Positions 30,224-38,709 of a stretch of DNA of 64,000 nt are shown here, piece after piece. A model generated the notes under the pieces. That model ran no database searches. It was not told the origin of the DNA and was given only the letters and a program-made list of their open reading frames with translations. Numbering within the stretch: the first letter of the stretch is position 1; each line of letters begins with the position of its first letter. The stretch spans positions 3,658,001-3,722,000 of the forward strand of contig NZ_CP087168.1 in the NCBI RefSeq assembly GCF_024748615.1, in the 5' to 3' direction. Position numbers and translations under genes: made by a program. Origin of the DNA: Pseudomonas sp. B21-048. Lineage in GTDB: Bacteria > Pseudomonadota > Gammaproteobacteria > Pseudomonadales > Pseudomonadaceae.

Positions 30224-31921
30224 TCACTGGCCCCACGAATCACGCAGGGTCACGGTACGGTTGAACACCGGAACACCTGGCTTCGAGTCCTTGATATCCG
30301 CGACGAAGTAACCTTCGCGCTCGAACTGGAAACGGTCTTCCGGCTGTGCATTGCCCAGCGAAGGCTCAGCACGACAACCGGTGAGGATTTGCAGCGAGTC
30401 AGGGTTGATGTTGTCCAGGAAACTGGCGCTGTCTTCGGCCTTTTCAGGGTTGGCAGAACGGAACAGGCGATCGTACAGACGCACTTCGCATTCGACGCTG
30501 GCCGCGGCCGGCACCCAGTGCACCACGCCTTTGACCTTGCGGCCTTCCGGGTTCTTGCCCAAGGTGTCCGGATCGTAGGAGCAACGCAGTTCGACGATGT
30601 TGCCCTCGGCGTCCTTGATCGCTTCGTCGGCACGGATCACGTAGCTGCCGCGCAAACGCACTTCGCCGTTCGGCTCCAGGCGTTTGTAGCCTTTTGGCGG
30701 CTCTTCCATGAAGTCTTCACGGTCGATGTAGAGCTCACGGGCGAACGGCAGAACGCGCACGCCCATGTCTTCTTTCGGGTGGCACGCCAATTCGAGGTTT
30801 TCGACCTGGCCTTCCGGGTAGTTGGTGATCACGACTTTCAGCGGACGCAATACGCACATGGCACGCGGGGCGCTGTGGTCGAGGTCGTCACGGATGCTGA
30901 ATTCGAGCATGCCGAAATCGACGACGCCGTCGGAACGGTTGGTGCCGATCATTTCGCAGAAGTTGCGGATCGATTTCGGCGTGTAGCCACGGCGGCGGAA
31001 GCCCGACAGCGTGGACATGCGCGGATCGTCCCAGCCATGAACGTGCTTTTCATCGACCAGTTGCTTGAGCTTGCGCTTGCTGGTGATGGTGTAGTTCAGG
31101 TTCAGGCGGCTGAACTCATACTGACGCGGCTTCGCCGGTACGGGCAGGTTGTCGAGGAACCACTCGTACAGCGGACGGTGGCTTTCGAACTCCAGGGTGC
31201 AAATCGAATGTGTGATGCCTTCGATGGCGTCCGACTGACCGTGGGTGAAGTCGTAGTTCGGGTAGATGCACCACTTGTCGCCGGTCTGGTGGTGATGCGC
31301 GTGACGGATGCGATACATGATCGGGTCGCGCAGGTTCATGTTCGGCGAGGCCATGTCGATCTTGGCCCGCAGCACACGTGCGCCGTCCGGGAATTCACCG
31401 GCGCGCATGCGGGCGAACCAGTCGAGGTTTTCTTCCACGGAGCGGTCACGGAACGGGCTGTTCTTGCCCGGCTCGGTCAGCGTGCCGCGATATTCCTTGG
31501 CTTGTTCAGGGCTCAAGTCATCAACGTAAGCCTTGCCGGCCTTGATCAGCTCAACCGCCCAGTCGTGCAACTGGTCGAAATACTGCGAGGCATAGCGCAC
31601 TTCACCGGACCATTCGAAGCCCAGCCATTTGACGTCGCTTTCGATCGCGTCGATGTATTCCTGGTCTTCCTTGGCCGGGTTGGTGTCGTCGAAACGCAGG
31701 TGCGTGACGCCGCCGAATTCCTGGGCCAGACCGAAGTTCACACAGATCGACTTGGCGTGACCGATGTGCAGGTAGCCGTTGGGCTCAGGCGGGAAACGGG
31801 TGACGATCTGCGTGTGCTTACCCGAGTCCAGGTCCGCCTGGATGATCGGGCGCAGGAAATTGACCGGCACGGCAGGGCCGGTCTTGGAATTCGAGGTCGG
31901 GTCGACAGTGGGCTTGCTCAT
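30224..31921 (-). CDS. glnS: Glutaminyl-tRNA synthetase
   Basis: A 565-residue class I synthetase. The signature is [25 protein letters not shown] near residue 40 (HIGH form HIGH), and the KMSKS equivalent is VISKR-like [11 protein letters not shown]. The DDTNPAKE motif and the C-terminal beta-barrel anticodon domains are present. ATG 31921 with AAGGAT just upstream is chosen; an open frame continues to 31984 without a ribosome-binding site. The N terminus ([15 protein letters not shown]) is a short Pseudomonas-type extension. Confidence 0.97.
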   Translation of the reverse strand: MSKPTVDPTSNSKTGPAVPVNFLRPIIQADLDSGKHTQIVTRFPPEPNGYLHIGHAKSICVNFGLAQEFGGVTHLRFDDTNPAKEDQEYIDAIESDVKWLGFEWSGEVRYASQYFDQLHDWAVELIKAGKAYVDDLSPEQAKEYRGTLTEPGKNSPFRDRSVEENLDWFARMRAGEFPDGARVLRAKIDMASPNMNLRDPIMYRIRHAHHHQTGDKWCIYPNYDFTHGQSDAIEGITHSICTLEFESHRPLYEWFLDNLPVPAKPRQYEFSRLNLNYTITSKRKLKQLVDEKHVHGWDDPRMSTLSGFRRRGYTPKSIRNFCEMIGTNRSDGVVDFGMLEFSIRDDLDHSAPRAMCVLRPLKVVITNYPEGQVENLELACHPKEDMGVRVLPFARELYIDREDFMEEPPKGYKRLEPNGEVRLRGSYVIRADEAIKDAEGNIVELRCSYDPDTLGKNPEGRKVKGVVHWVPAAASVECEVRLYDRLFRSANPEKAEDSASFLDNINPDSLQILTGCRAEPSLGNAQPEDRFQFEREGYFVADIKDSKPGVPVFNRTVTLRDSWGQ

Positions 31922-32200
31922 AGGATCCTTGAACGTACAAGTGCGCGGCCAGTTGGCCAAATCAAAGCGGCTGTTATAAATCAAAGGGGCTTATCATAGC
32001 CGATGCTGTCAAGTGGCTGACAGAGCAGGCCGGCAATCGGTTGCATTTAATCGGCCAGCAATGAAAAACAGCCTCGAAATTCGCGCCCGGCACGCTAAAC
32101 TGCCTGCCTTGGCCGACATTGGCCGGACGGGTTGAGGGCCTGAACGCCCCGAAACCCACGAATTCATAGAAAACGCTTTACCTCATAAAGAGTGATGATC

Positions 32201-32704
32201 ATGACCCAAGTCAAACTGACCACCAACCATGGCGACATCGTCCTGGAACTGAACGCTGAGAAAGCCCCGATCACCGTGGCCAACTTCATCGAGTACGTCA
32301 AAGCCGGTCACTACGAAAACACCGTTTTCCACCGCGTCATCGGCAACTTCATGATCCAGGGCGGCGGTTTCGAGCCAGGCATGAAAGAAAAGAAAGACAA
32401 GCGCCCAAGCATCCAGAACGAAGCCGACAACGGCCTGCCGAACGTGAAGTACAGCGTGGCCATGGCGCGCACAATGGAGCCGCATTCGGCTTCCGCCCAG
32501 TTCTTCATCAACGTGGCTGACAACAGCTTCCTGAACCACAGCGGCAAAACCGCTCAAGGTTGGGGCTACGCCGTATTCGCCAAAGTAGTCGAAGGCACCG
32601 ACGTGGTCGAGAAGATCAAAGGCGTGGCCACGACTTCCAAAGCCGGCCACCAGGACGTACCCGCAGAAGACGTGATCATCGAGAAAGCCGAGATCATTGA
32701 GTGA
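32201..32704 (+). CDS. ppiB: Peptidyl-prolyl cis-trans isomerase B (cyclophilin)
   Basis: A 167-residue cytoplasmic cyclophilin without a signal peptide. The active-site pattern [15 protein letters not shown] (Arg in FHRV), [21 protein letters not shown] and [12 protein letters not shown] are all present. ATG 32201 has AAAGAG about eight bases upstream; in-frame GTG 32192 and ATG 32195 are possible but less well placed. It is divergent from glnS, a common arrangement in pseudomonads, and overlaps lpxH by four bases. Confidence 0.95.
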   Translation: MTQVKLTTNHGDIVLELNAEKAPITVANFIEYVKAGHYENTVFHRVIGNFMIQGGGFEPGMKEKKDKRPSIQNEADNGLPNVKYSVAMARTMEPHSASAQFFINVADNSFLNHSGKTAQGWGYAVFAKVVEGTDVVEKIKGVATTSKAGHQDVPAEDVIIEKAEIIE

Positions 32705-33444
32705 TACTGCTGATTTCAGACTTGCATCTGGAAGAGGAGCGCCCGGACATTACCCGGGCGTTTCTGGATTTACTCGCTGGACGTGCCCGCTCAGCGAGTG
32801 CGTTGTACATTCTGGGCGACTTTTTCGAGGCGTGGATTGGCGACGATGCCATGACGCCGTTCCAGCGTTCCATCTGCCAGGCCCTGCGCGAACTTAGCGA
32901 CAGCGGCACGGCCATTTTTCTGATGCACGGCAATCGCGACTTCATGCTTGGCCAGGCCTTCTGCAAACAGGCCGGTTGCACGTTGTTGAAAGACCCGAGT
33001 GTCGTGCAGTTTTACGGCGAGCCAGTGCTATTGATGCACGGCGACAGCCTCTGCACCCGTGACGTCGGCTATATGAAGCTGCGACGTTACCTGCGCAACC
33101 CGATCACCCTGTACATTCTGCGGCACCTGCCCTTGCGTACTCGCCATAAACTGGCGCGCAAGCTGCGCAGCGAAAGCCGTGCACAGACGCGGATGAAGGC
33201 CAATGACATTGTCGATGTCACGCCGGAAGAAGTGCCGCAGGTCATGCAGCAATATGGCGTGAAAACCTTGATCCACGGGCACACCCATCGCCCCGCCATC
33301 CACAAGTTGCAGATTGGCGAGCAGGCGGCCAAACGCATTGTGCTGGGGGATTGGGATCGTCAGGGTTGGGCGTTGCAGGTCGATGAGCAAGGGTATGCGT
33401 TGGCGCCGTTTGATTTTGGTAACCCGCGCCTGACTGCAGAGTGA
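32701..33444 (+). CDS. lpxH: UDP-2,3-diacylglucosamine diphosphatase
   Basis: A 247-residue calcineurin-like phosphoesterase that cleaves UDP-2,3-diacylglucosamine to lipid X and UMP in lipid A synthesis, at the inner face of the inner membrane. The metal-binding motifs appear in order: [39 protein letters not shown] and HGHTHRP. The start is a GTG (32701) overlapping the ppiB stop, indicating coupling. It is followed directly by copy 2 of the long inverted repeat. Confidence 0.95.
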   Translation: MILLISDLHLEEERPDITRAFLDLLAGRARSASALYILGDFFEAWIGDDAMTPFQRSICQALRELSDSGTAIFLMHGNRDFMLGQAFCKQAGCTLLKDPSVVQFYGEPVLLMHGDSLCTRDVGYMKLRRYLRNPITLYILRHLPLRTRHKLARKLRSESRAQTRMKANDIVDVTPEEVPQVMQQYGVKTLIHGHTHRPAIHKLQIGEQAAKRIVLGDWDRQGWALQVDEQGYALAPFDFGNPRLTAE

Positions 33445-33459
33445 AACCTTTTGATTGCC

Positions 33460-33572
33460 TGATCGTTCCCACGCTCTGCGTGGGAATGCAGCCCGGGACG
33501 CTCCGCGTCCCTTCCAAAGCCGAACGCGGAGCGTCCGTTGAGGCATTCCCACGCAGAGCGTGGGAACGATCG
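33460..33572. repeat. Long intergenic inverted repeat, copy 2
   Basis: Same sequence and orientation as copy 1 (28704-28816), with no differences over 112 bases. Lies between the convergent lpxH and efflux operon ends and could act as a bidirectional terminator. Confidence 0.9.
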
Positions 33573-33579
33573 TCCGGGC

Positions 33580-35109
33580 TTAGTGCCCAGCTGCCGCAGG
33601 TCCTGCCTTCGCCGCAAACGGTGGTTTCGCCAGCCATACCAGCAGAATCAACCCCATGAACGCCCACCCCAGCAACGTGAAGTAATCCACGGTGGAGAGC
33701 ATGTACGCCTGGCTGGTCAGCACATGATCCAGCTGCGCGTAGGCCGGATTGCCCGCCCCGCCCAGTGAGTTCAACGCCTCCCGGGTCGCCGGCTCATAGG
33801 TGGTGATGCTTTCACTCAGATACGCATGGTGCTGATCGGCGCGGCGAATCCAGATCCAGGTGGTCAACGACGCGGCAAAACTCCCGCCCAGGGTCCGCAG
33901 GAACGTCGCCAGCCCTGCGCCGTCGGCAATCTGGCTTGGCGGCAAGTCCGACATCAAAATGCTCAAGGTCGGCATGAAGAACAGCGCCACGCCAATGCCC
34001 ATGAACAGCTGCACCAGGGCGATGTGCTGGAAATCCACTTCGTTGGTAAACCCGGCGCGCATAAAGCAGCTCAAACCGATGCAAAGGAACGCACCACCGG
34101 CCAGCAATCGCAGGTCGAACTTATGCGCGTACTTGCCGACAAACGGCGATAAAACCACCGGCAGAATACCGATCGGCGCCACCGCCAGTCCGGCCCAGGT
34201 GGCGGTGTAGCCCATCTGGGTTTGCAGCCATTGCGGCAGGATCAGGTTAATCCCAAAGAACCCGGCGTAACCGCCCACCAGCACAATAGTACCGATACGG
34301 AAATTGCGGTAAGCGAACAGCCGCAGGTTGACCACCGGGTGTTTGTCGGTCATTTCCCAGATCACGAACACCGCCAGTGCAATCACTGAAATAGCCGCGC
34401 CAATGATGATGAAATTTGACTCGAACCAGTCCAGGTCATTGCCCTTGTCGAGGATCACCTGCAACACGCCGACGCCAATAATCAAAGTGATCAGGCCCAC
34501 GTAATCCATCGGCTGGTAACGGGTCACCACCGGCCGCGCCTTCAGTTGCTGGCGCACCACCATCACCGCGAAAATCCCGATTGGCACGTTGATAAAGAAA
34601 ATCCACGGCCAGCTATAGCTGTCAGTAATCCAGCCGCCGAGGATCGGCCCGGCAATCGGCGCCACCACCGTGACCATCGCCAGCAACGCCAGGGCCATGC
34701 CTCGTCTGGCGGGCGGATAGACCGCAATCAACAGCGTCTGTGTCATCGGGTACAACGGCCCGGCCACCAGGCCTTGAAGCACCCGAAAGCCGATCAACTC
34801 CGGCATCGAGGTCGAGATGCCACAGAGAAACGACGCCAGCACGAACAGCATCGTCGCCCAAAGAAACAGCTTCACCTCACCGAAACGCCGGCTGAGCCAA
34901 CCGGTCAGCGGCAGCGCAATGGCGTTGCTCACCGCAAACGAGGTGATGACCCAAGTGCCCTGCTCCGAACTCACGCCCAGGTTGCCGGAAATCGTCGGCA
35001 AGGCCACGTTGGCGATCGTGGTGTCGAGCACCTGCATGAAGGTCGCCAGCGACAGGCCGATGGTGCTGAGCAGCAGGCTGGGCGGCGTAAAAGACGCGTT
35101 ATTGCTCAT
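33580..35109 (-). CDS. emrB: DHA2-family drug efflux MFS permease (EmrB/QacA type)
   Basis: A 509-residue inner-membrane transporter with about 14 helices. Motif D1/A of the DHA2 family is visible as LDTTIANVALPTISGNLG in helix 1 and GWLSRRFGEVKLFLW in the first cytoplasmic loop. Motif C appears as GPILGGWITDSYSWPWIFFINVPIG. It would expel hydrophobic drugs or uncouplers using the proton gradient, through the EmrA-like adaptor and the NodT-like channel encoded upstream. Last gene of the operon, separated from emrA by a REP-type palindrome of about 130 bases, so its expression may differ from emrA. Substrate not predictable. Confidence 0.88.
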   Translation of the reverse strand: MSNNASFTPPSLLLSTIGLSLATFMQVLDTTIANVALPTISGNLGVSSEQGTWVITSFAVSNAIALPLTGWLSRRFGEVKLFLWATMLFVLASFLCGISTSMPELIGFRVLQGLVAGPLYPMTQTLLIAVYPPARRGMALALLAMVTVVAPIAGPILGGWITDSYSWPWIFFINVPIGIFAVMVVRQQLKARPVVTRYQPMDYVGLITLIIGVGVLQVILDKGNDLDWFESNFIIIGAAISVIALAVFVIWEMTDKHPVVNLRLFAYRNFRIGTIVLVGGYAGFFGINLILPQWLQTQMGYTATWAGLAVAPIGILPVVLSPFVGKYAHKFDLRLLAGGAFLCIGLSCFMRAGFTNEVDFQHIALVQLFMGIGVALFFMPTLSILMSDLPPSQIADGAGLATFLRTLGGSFAASLTTWIWIRRADQHHAYLSESITTYEPATREALNSLGGAGNPAYAQLDHVLTSQAYMLSTVDYFTLLGWAFMGLILLVWLAKPPFAAKAGPAAAGH

Positions 35110-35162
35110 CGCAAATCCTTTGAAACCTGATTGGCGCAGCGCCTGTTACTGACGCAGCTGAC

Positions 35163-35290
35163 CTTGTGGGAGCGAGCCTTTGTGGCGAGGGAGCTTGCTC
35201 CCGCTGGGTCGCGAAGCGACCCCAAAAGCTTTGCGACTGCTTCGCAGCCGAGCGGGAGCAAGCTCCCTCGCCACAAAGGCTCGCTCCCAG
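35163..35290. repeat. REP-type palindrome inside the efflux operon
   Basis: TGTGGGAGCGAGCCTTTGTG and GGCGAGGGAGCTTGCTCCCG are mirrored by CGGGAGCAAGCTCCCTCGCC and ACAAAGGCTCGCTCCCA. An inner arm, GTCGCGAAGCGAC, forms its own stem. It fills most of the 189-base gap between emrA and emrB. Confidence 0.85.
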
Positions 35291-35298
35291 GGTCGGTG

Positions 35299-36516
35299 TC
35301 AGCGCTGCGCGGTTTTATTGACCGCAGCGCTGTTGTCGTGGATCAACTGGGTGATCATCGCGTCTGCCTCGGCCAACTGACGGTCGTAGACGCTGGTACT
35401 GAATGACGCCTTTTGCGGCGGCTGTTGCGCCAGCACCGGACCGCTCTGGTCGCGCAGGTCCACATCGACCTGAGTCGACAGGCCGACCCGCAACGGGTGT
35501 TTGGCCAACTCTTCGGCGTTGATGTGAATCCGTACCGGCACCCGCTGGACGATCTTGATCCAGTTACCGGTGGCGTTCTGCGCCGGCAACAAAGCAAACG
35601 CGCTGCCAGTCCCGGCGCCGAGGCTGTCGATGGTGCCGCTATATTTGACGTCGCTGCCGTAGAGGTCGGCCTCGATGTCCACCGGCTGACCGATGCGCAT
35701 GTCACGCAGTTGGGTTTCTTTGAAGTTGGCGTCAATCCACAGCTGATCCAGCGGAATCACCGCCATCAGCGCCGTGCCCGGCTGAACTCGCTGACCGAGT
35801 TGCACAGTGCGTTTGGCGATATAACCGGTGACCGGCGCGATCAAGGTGCTGCGGGCATTGTTCAGGTAGGCCTGGCGCAATTGCGCGGCGGCCGACATCA
35901 CGTCCGGATGCGACGACACCACGGTGTCATCCACCAGCGCGCTGGTGGTCATGAGCTGTTGTTTGGCGTTGGCCAAGGCGTTTTGCGCCGAGGTCAGATC
36001 ATCGCGAGCGTGGGACAGTTCTTCCTGGGAAATCGCCCCGCCAGCGGCGAGGTTTTTCCGCCGATTGAAGTTGTCCTGGGCCTTTTGCACTTCGGCCTGC
36101 TGCGCATTGACCTGGGCTTTCATGCCGTCGACGTTGCTGTACAAACCACGAACCTGGCGTACGGTGCGAGCCAGATTGGCCTGGGCACTTTGCAAACCGA
36201 CTTCGGCGTCATTCGGGTCGAAGTTGACCAGCACCTGGCCTTCGTGGACCAGATCGCCATCGTCGGCGCCGATGCTGACCACGGTGCCAGCGACCAGCGG
36301 GGTGATTTCCACCACGTTGCCGTTCACATAGGCGTCGTCGGTACTTTCATTCCAGCGACCGAAGAGTTCGTGATAACCCCAGACGCCGAGCCCGGCGAGG
36401 ATCACCACGATGGTCAGCACAAACAGCATCACTTTGCGTTTGCGTGGATTGCTAGCGTGTTGAGGGTTGTCAGACGCTTTATCCGTTGAAGCAGGGGTTG
36501 TATCGACAGTGGCCAT
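35299..36516 (-). CDS. emrA: HlyD-family membrane fusion protein (EmrA type)
   Basis: A 405-residue periplasmic adaptor. It has one N-terminal transmembrane helix (VMLFVLTIVVILAGLGVWGY, about 29-48) and the DDAYVNGNVVEITPLVAGTV lipoyl half-motif. A long alpha-helical hairpin follows (about 110-220, rich in Gln/Ala heptads), then the second lipoyl half (LIAPVTGYIAKRTVQLGQRVQPG) and a beta-barrel. It links the EmrB pump to the outer-membrane channel. Fifteen bases after the OMF gene. Confidence 0.88.
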   Translation of the reverse strand: MATVDTTPASTDKASDNPQHASNPRKRKVMLFVLTIVVILAGLGVWGYHELFGRWNESTDDAYVNGNVVEITPLVAGTVVSIGADDGDLVHEGQVLVNFDPNDAEVGLQSAQANLARTVRQVRGLYSNVDGMKAQVNAQQAEVQKAQDNFNRRKNLAAGGAISQEELSHARDDLTSAQNALANAKQQLMTTSALVDDTVVSSHPDVMSAAAQLRQAYLNNARSTLIAPVTGYIAKRTVQLGQRVQPGTALMAVIPLDQLWIDANFKETQLRDMRIGQPVDIEADLYGSDVKYSGTIDSLGAGTGSAFALLPAQNATGNWIKIVQRVPVRIHINAEELAKHPLRVGLSTQVDVDLRDQSGPVLAQQPPQKASFSTSVYDRQLAEADAMITQLIHDNSAAVNKTAQR

Positions 36517-36531
36517 GACGAGTACCTTGAA

Positions 36532-38001
36532 TTAGTTGTGCTGCGTGGCTGGGGTTGCGTTGGCCGCGGTCAGGGTTTCGCCCTGAAAGCCGCCGCCCAG
36601 TGCTTGCATCAGTTGAATTGACAGGTCGATCTGCTCGGCATTCAGGTTGGCCAGCTGACGCTGGGCCTGGAGTAATTGCTGCTCGATGCTGAGCACGTCC
36701 AGATAATTACCGATGCCGGAACCGTAGCGCTGGACCACGGTGTTGTAAGAATCCTGGGCAATGTCGGTGGCGTGCTGCTGGGCGCCGATTTGCCGGCCGA
36801 TATCGTGCAATTGGTTGATGGTGTCGCTGACATCGCCCAGGGCTTTCACCAGGCTTTTGTTGTACTGCGCCACCGCGAGGTCGTAGTCGGCGTCGCGAGA
36901 ATCGAGGTCGGCACGCAAACGACCGCCGTCGAAAATCGGCACCGAGATCGTCGGCGCGACGTTGAAAAAGCGACTCGCCGAACCGAACATCGCATCGCCC
37001 AGCAACGACTCGACACCCGCCGCCGCGCTCAGGTTGAGGTTGGGGTAGAACTGAGTCTTGCCCGCCGCGATGTTTTTGCTCGCGGCTTCAACCCGCCAGC
37101 GCGCCGCCACCAGGTCCGGACGACGACCGAGCAATTCCGCCGGCAGAACCGATGGCAGTGCTACGACGCTGGCCTGGAGAACTTTCGGACGGGCGATTTC
37201 ATTGCCGCGATCCGGGCCTTTGCCCAACAGCACCGCCAAGGCGATTTTCGCGCTTTGCAGGCGTTTCTCGGCGTCGATCAGGCTGGCTTCGGCGCTGGCT
37301 TGCAGGCTTTCGGTCTGTTGGAACTGGTATTGACTGTCGATCCCCGAGCTCAGGCGACGCTGGCTCAGGTCGAGCATTTGTTGGGTGCGCTTGAGGTCTT
37401 CGCTGGCCAGGTCATGGATGATGTGCGCCTGCCCCAGATCGCTGTAGGCGCGGGCGACGTCGGCGGACAAGGTCAGTTGCGCCGCCTGCTGATCGACTTC
37501 GGCGGCACGGGCCTGGCCCAATGCGGCTTCCCAGGCATCGCGCTGACCGCCCCAGAGGTCGAAGTTGTAATTGAAACTCGCACCGAGATTACGCACGGTG
37601 GAATAGGTGCCGCCCTGCCCGCTCGGGTCCTGATCACGGGCCAGACGCGAACGGCTGACGCCGGCGCTGGCATCGAGGGTCGGCATACGCGCAGCGTCGA
37701 CGGCATACGCGGCAGCACTGGCCTGATGGGCGCGGGCGTCGGCGATTTGCATGTCCGGGCTGTCGTGTAGGGCTTCGCGGATCAGACCGTCGAGTTGCGG
37801 ATCGCCAAGGCTTTTCCACCAGTCGCTTTTTGGCCACGCGGCGGGTGACAGGGTCACGCCGTTGAGGGATTGCCCGGCCTTGAGATTTTTCGCATCGAGG
37901 CTGACGCCTTCGGTGGTCAGGCCGCTGTAACTGGCGCAACCGGCGAGGCTCATGGCCAACAGCACCAGGCTCAGACCGGTTCGCAGGTTTTTACTGTTCA
38001 T
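36532..38001 (-). CDS. NodT-family outer-membrane efflux lipoprotein
   Basis: A 489-residue TolC-like channel. The N terminus is a lipoprotein signal with lipobox LAGC (Cys22). The paired OEP repeats are seen around residues 60-250 and 280-470, with GRRPDLVAARWRVEAASKNIAAGKTQFYPNLNL and DLAVAQYNKSLVKALGDVSD typical of the family. ATG 38001 is preferred over GTG 38007; it lies 11 bases inside the end of the MarR gene. It completes a tripartite pump with EmrA and EmrB. Confidence 0.88.
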   Translation of the reverse strand: MNSKNLRTGLSLVLLAMSLAGCASYSGLTTEGVSLDAKNLKAGQSLNGVTLSPAAWPKSDWWKSLGDPQLDGLIREALHDSPDMQIADARAHQASAAAYAVDAARMPTLDASAGVSRSRLARDQDPSGQGGTYSTVRNLGASFNYNFDLWGGQRDAWEAALGQARAAEVDQQAAQLTLSADVARAYSDLGQAHIIHDLASEDLKRTQQMLDLSQRRLSSGIDSQYQFQQTESLQASAEASLIDAEKRLQSAKIALAVLLGKGPDRGNEIARPKVLQASVVALPSVLPAELLGRRPDLVAARWRVEAASKNIAAGKTQFYPNLNLSAAAGVESLLGDAMFGSASRFFNVAPTISVPIFDGGRLRADLDSRDADYDLAVAQYNKSLVKALGDVSDTINQLHDIGRQIGAQQHATDIAQDSYNTVVQRYGSGIGNYLDVLSIEQQLLQAQRQLANLNAEQIDLSIQLMQALGGGFQGETLTAANATPATQHN

Positions 38002-38470
38002 GGCCACCTACCCGCTGCAGGGTGATCGAGTCACCCGCGGCTACCAGAATTTTTTTCAGGATCTGTTCCAGAGTTTTCAACTCTTGCGGGGTGATGGCCT
38101 CGGCCAGTTCATTCATGGCCTCGGCGCCGATCTGCGGCAGGCGGTCAGTCAACTGCTGGCCTTGTTCAGTCAGCACCAGTTGCACTTGACGGCGATCAGC
38201 TTCGGAACGTTGGCGGGCGAGGAAACCTTTCTGTTCCAGACGATCGAGCATGCGGGTCATCGAACCGCTGTCCAGCGACAGGTGACGGCACAATTCGGCC
38301 GGGGTATCGACGCCGAACTGGGCCATGATAATCAGCACTTTGAACTGCGCGGCCGTGATGCCGTGGGGTTCCATGTGCGTGTCGATGATCCGGTCCTTGA
38401 GCAGCGCGGTGCGCCCGAGCAAGAGGCCGAGATGGCAATGCTGGAAATTTTCCGGATTGAAATGTTTCAT
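37991..38470 (-). CDS. MarR-family repressor of the efflux operon
   Basis: A 159-residue winged-helix regulator, first gene of the operon. The DNA-binding region is about 50-115 (ITAAQFKVLIIMAQFGVDTPAELCRHLSLDSGSMTRMLDRLEQKGFLARQRSEADRRQVQLVLTEQG), including the DxRxxxxxLT wing. It is expected to bind the two CTGCCTAGGCAG palindromes in its own promoter and release them on binding a phenolic or antibiotic ligand. Overlaps the channel gene by 11 bases. Confidence 0.9.
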   Translation of the reverse strand: MKHFNPENFQHCHLGLLLGRTALLKDRIIDTHMEPHGITAAQFKVLIIMAQFGVDTPAELCRHLSLDSGSMTRMLDRLEQKGFLARQRSEADRRQVQLVLTEQGQQLTDRLPQIGAEAMNELAEAITPQELKTLEQILKKILVAAGDSITLQRVGGHEQ

Positions 38471-38485
38471 CTGACCACCGATTAG

Positions 38486-38540
38486 CTGCCTAGGCAGAGA
38501 ATGTATGTCGAGATATTACTGCCTAGGCAGTGAATGTCAA
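38486..38540 (-). promoter_or_regulatory. Promoter with two MarR-type palindromic operators
   Basis: On the minus strand TTGACA (38540-38535) and TAATAT (38518-38513) are 16 bases apart. The palindrome CTGCCTAGGCAG (38519-38530) lies exactly in this spacer. A second copy (38486-38497) is 33 bases away, in the predicted leader before the ATG at 38470. Both copies have GAATGT on the same side. Confidence 0.85.
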
Positions 38541-38589
38541 CGCAATAGTTAGGTTACTTACTATTTAGTTGATAAATGGTGCACCGCTG

Positions 38590-38700
38590 GTCGTTCCCAT
38601 GCTCTGCGTGGGAATGCCTCAACGGACGCTCTGCGTTCGGCTTGGGAAGGGACGCGGAGCGTCCCGGGCTGCATTCCTTTGCTGCGCGTGGGAATGATCA
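38590..38700. repeat. Long intergenic inverted repeat, copy 3 (diverged, inner part inverted)
   Basis: Ends TCGTTCCCATGCTCTGCGTG and GCGTGGGAATGATCA match the family, but the central GAACGCGGAGCGTCC/CGGGACGCTCCGCG segment is in the opposite orientation to copies 1 and 2, and several bases differ. Confidence 0.8.
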
Positions 38701-38709
38701 GGTTGGGGG

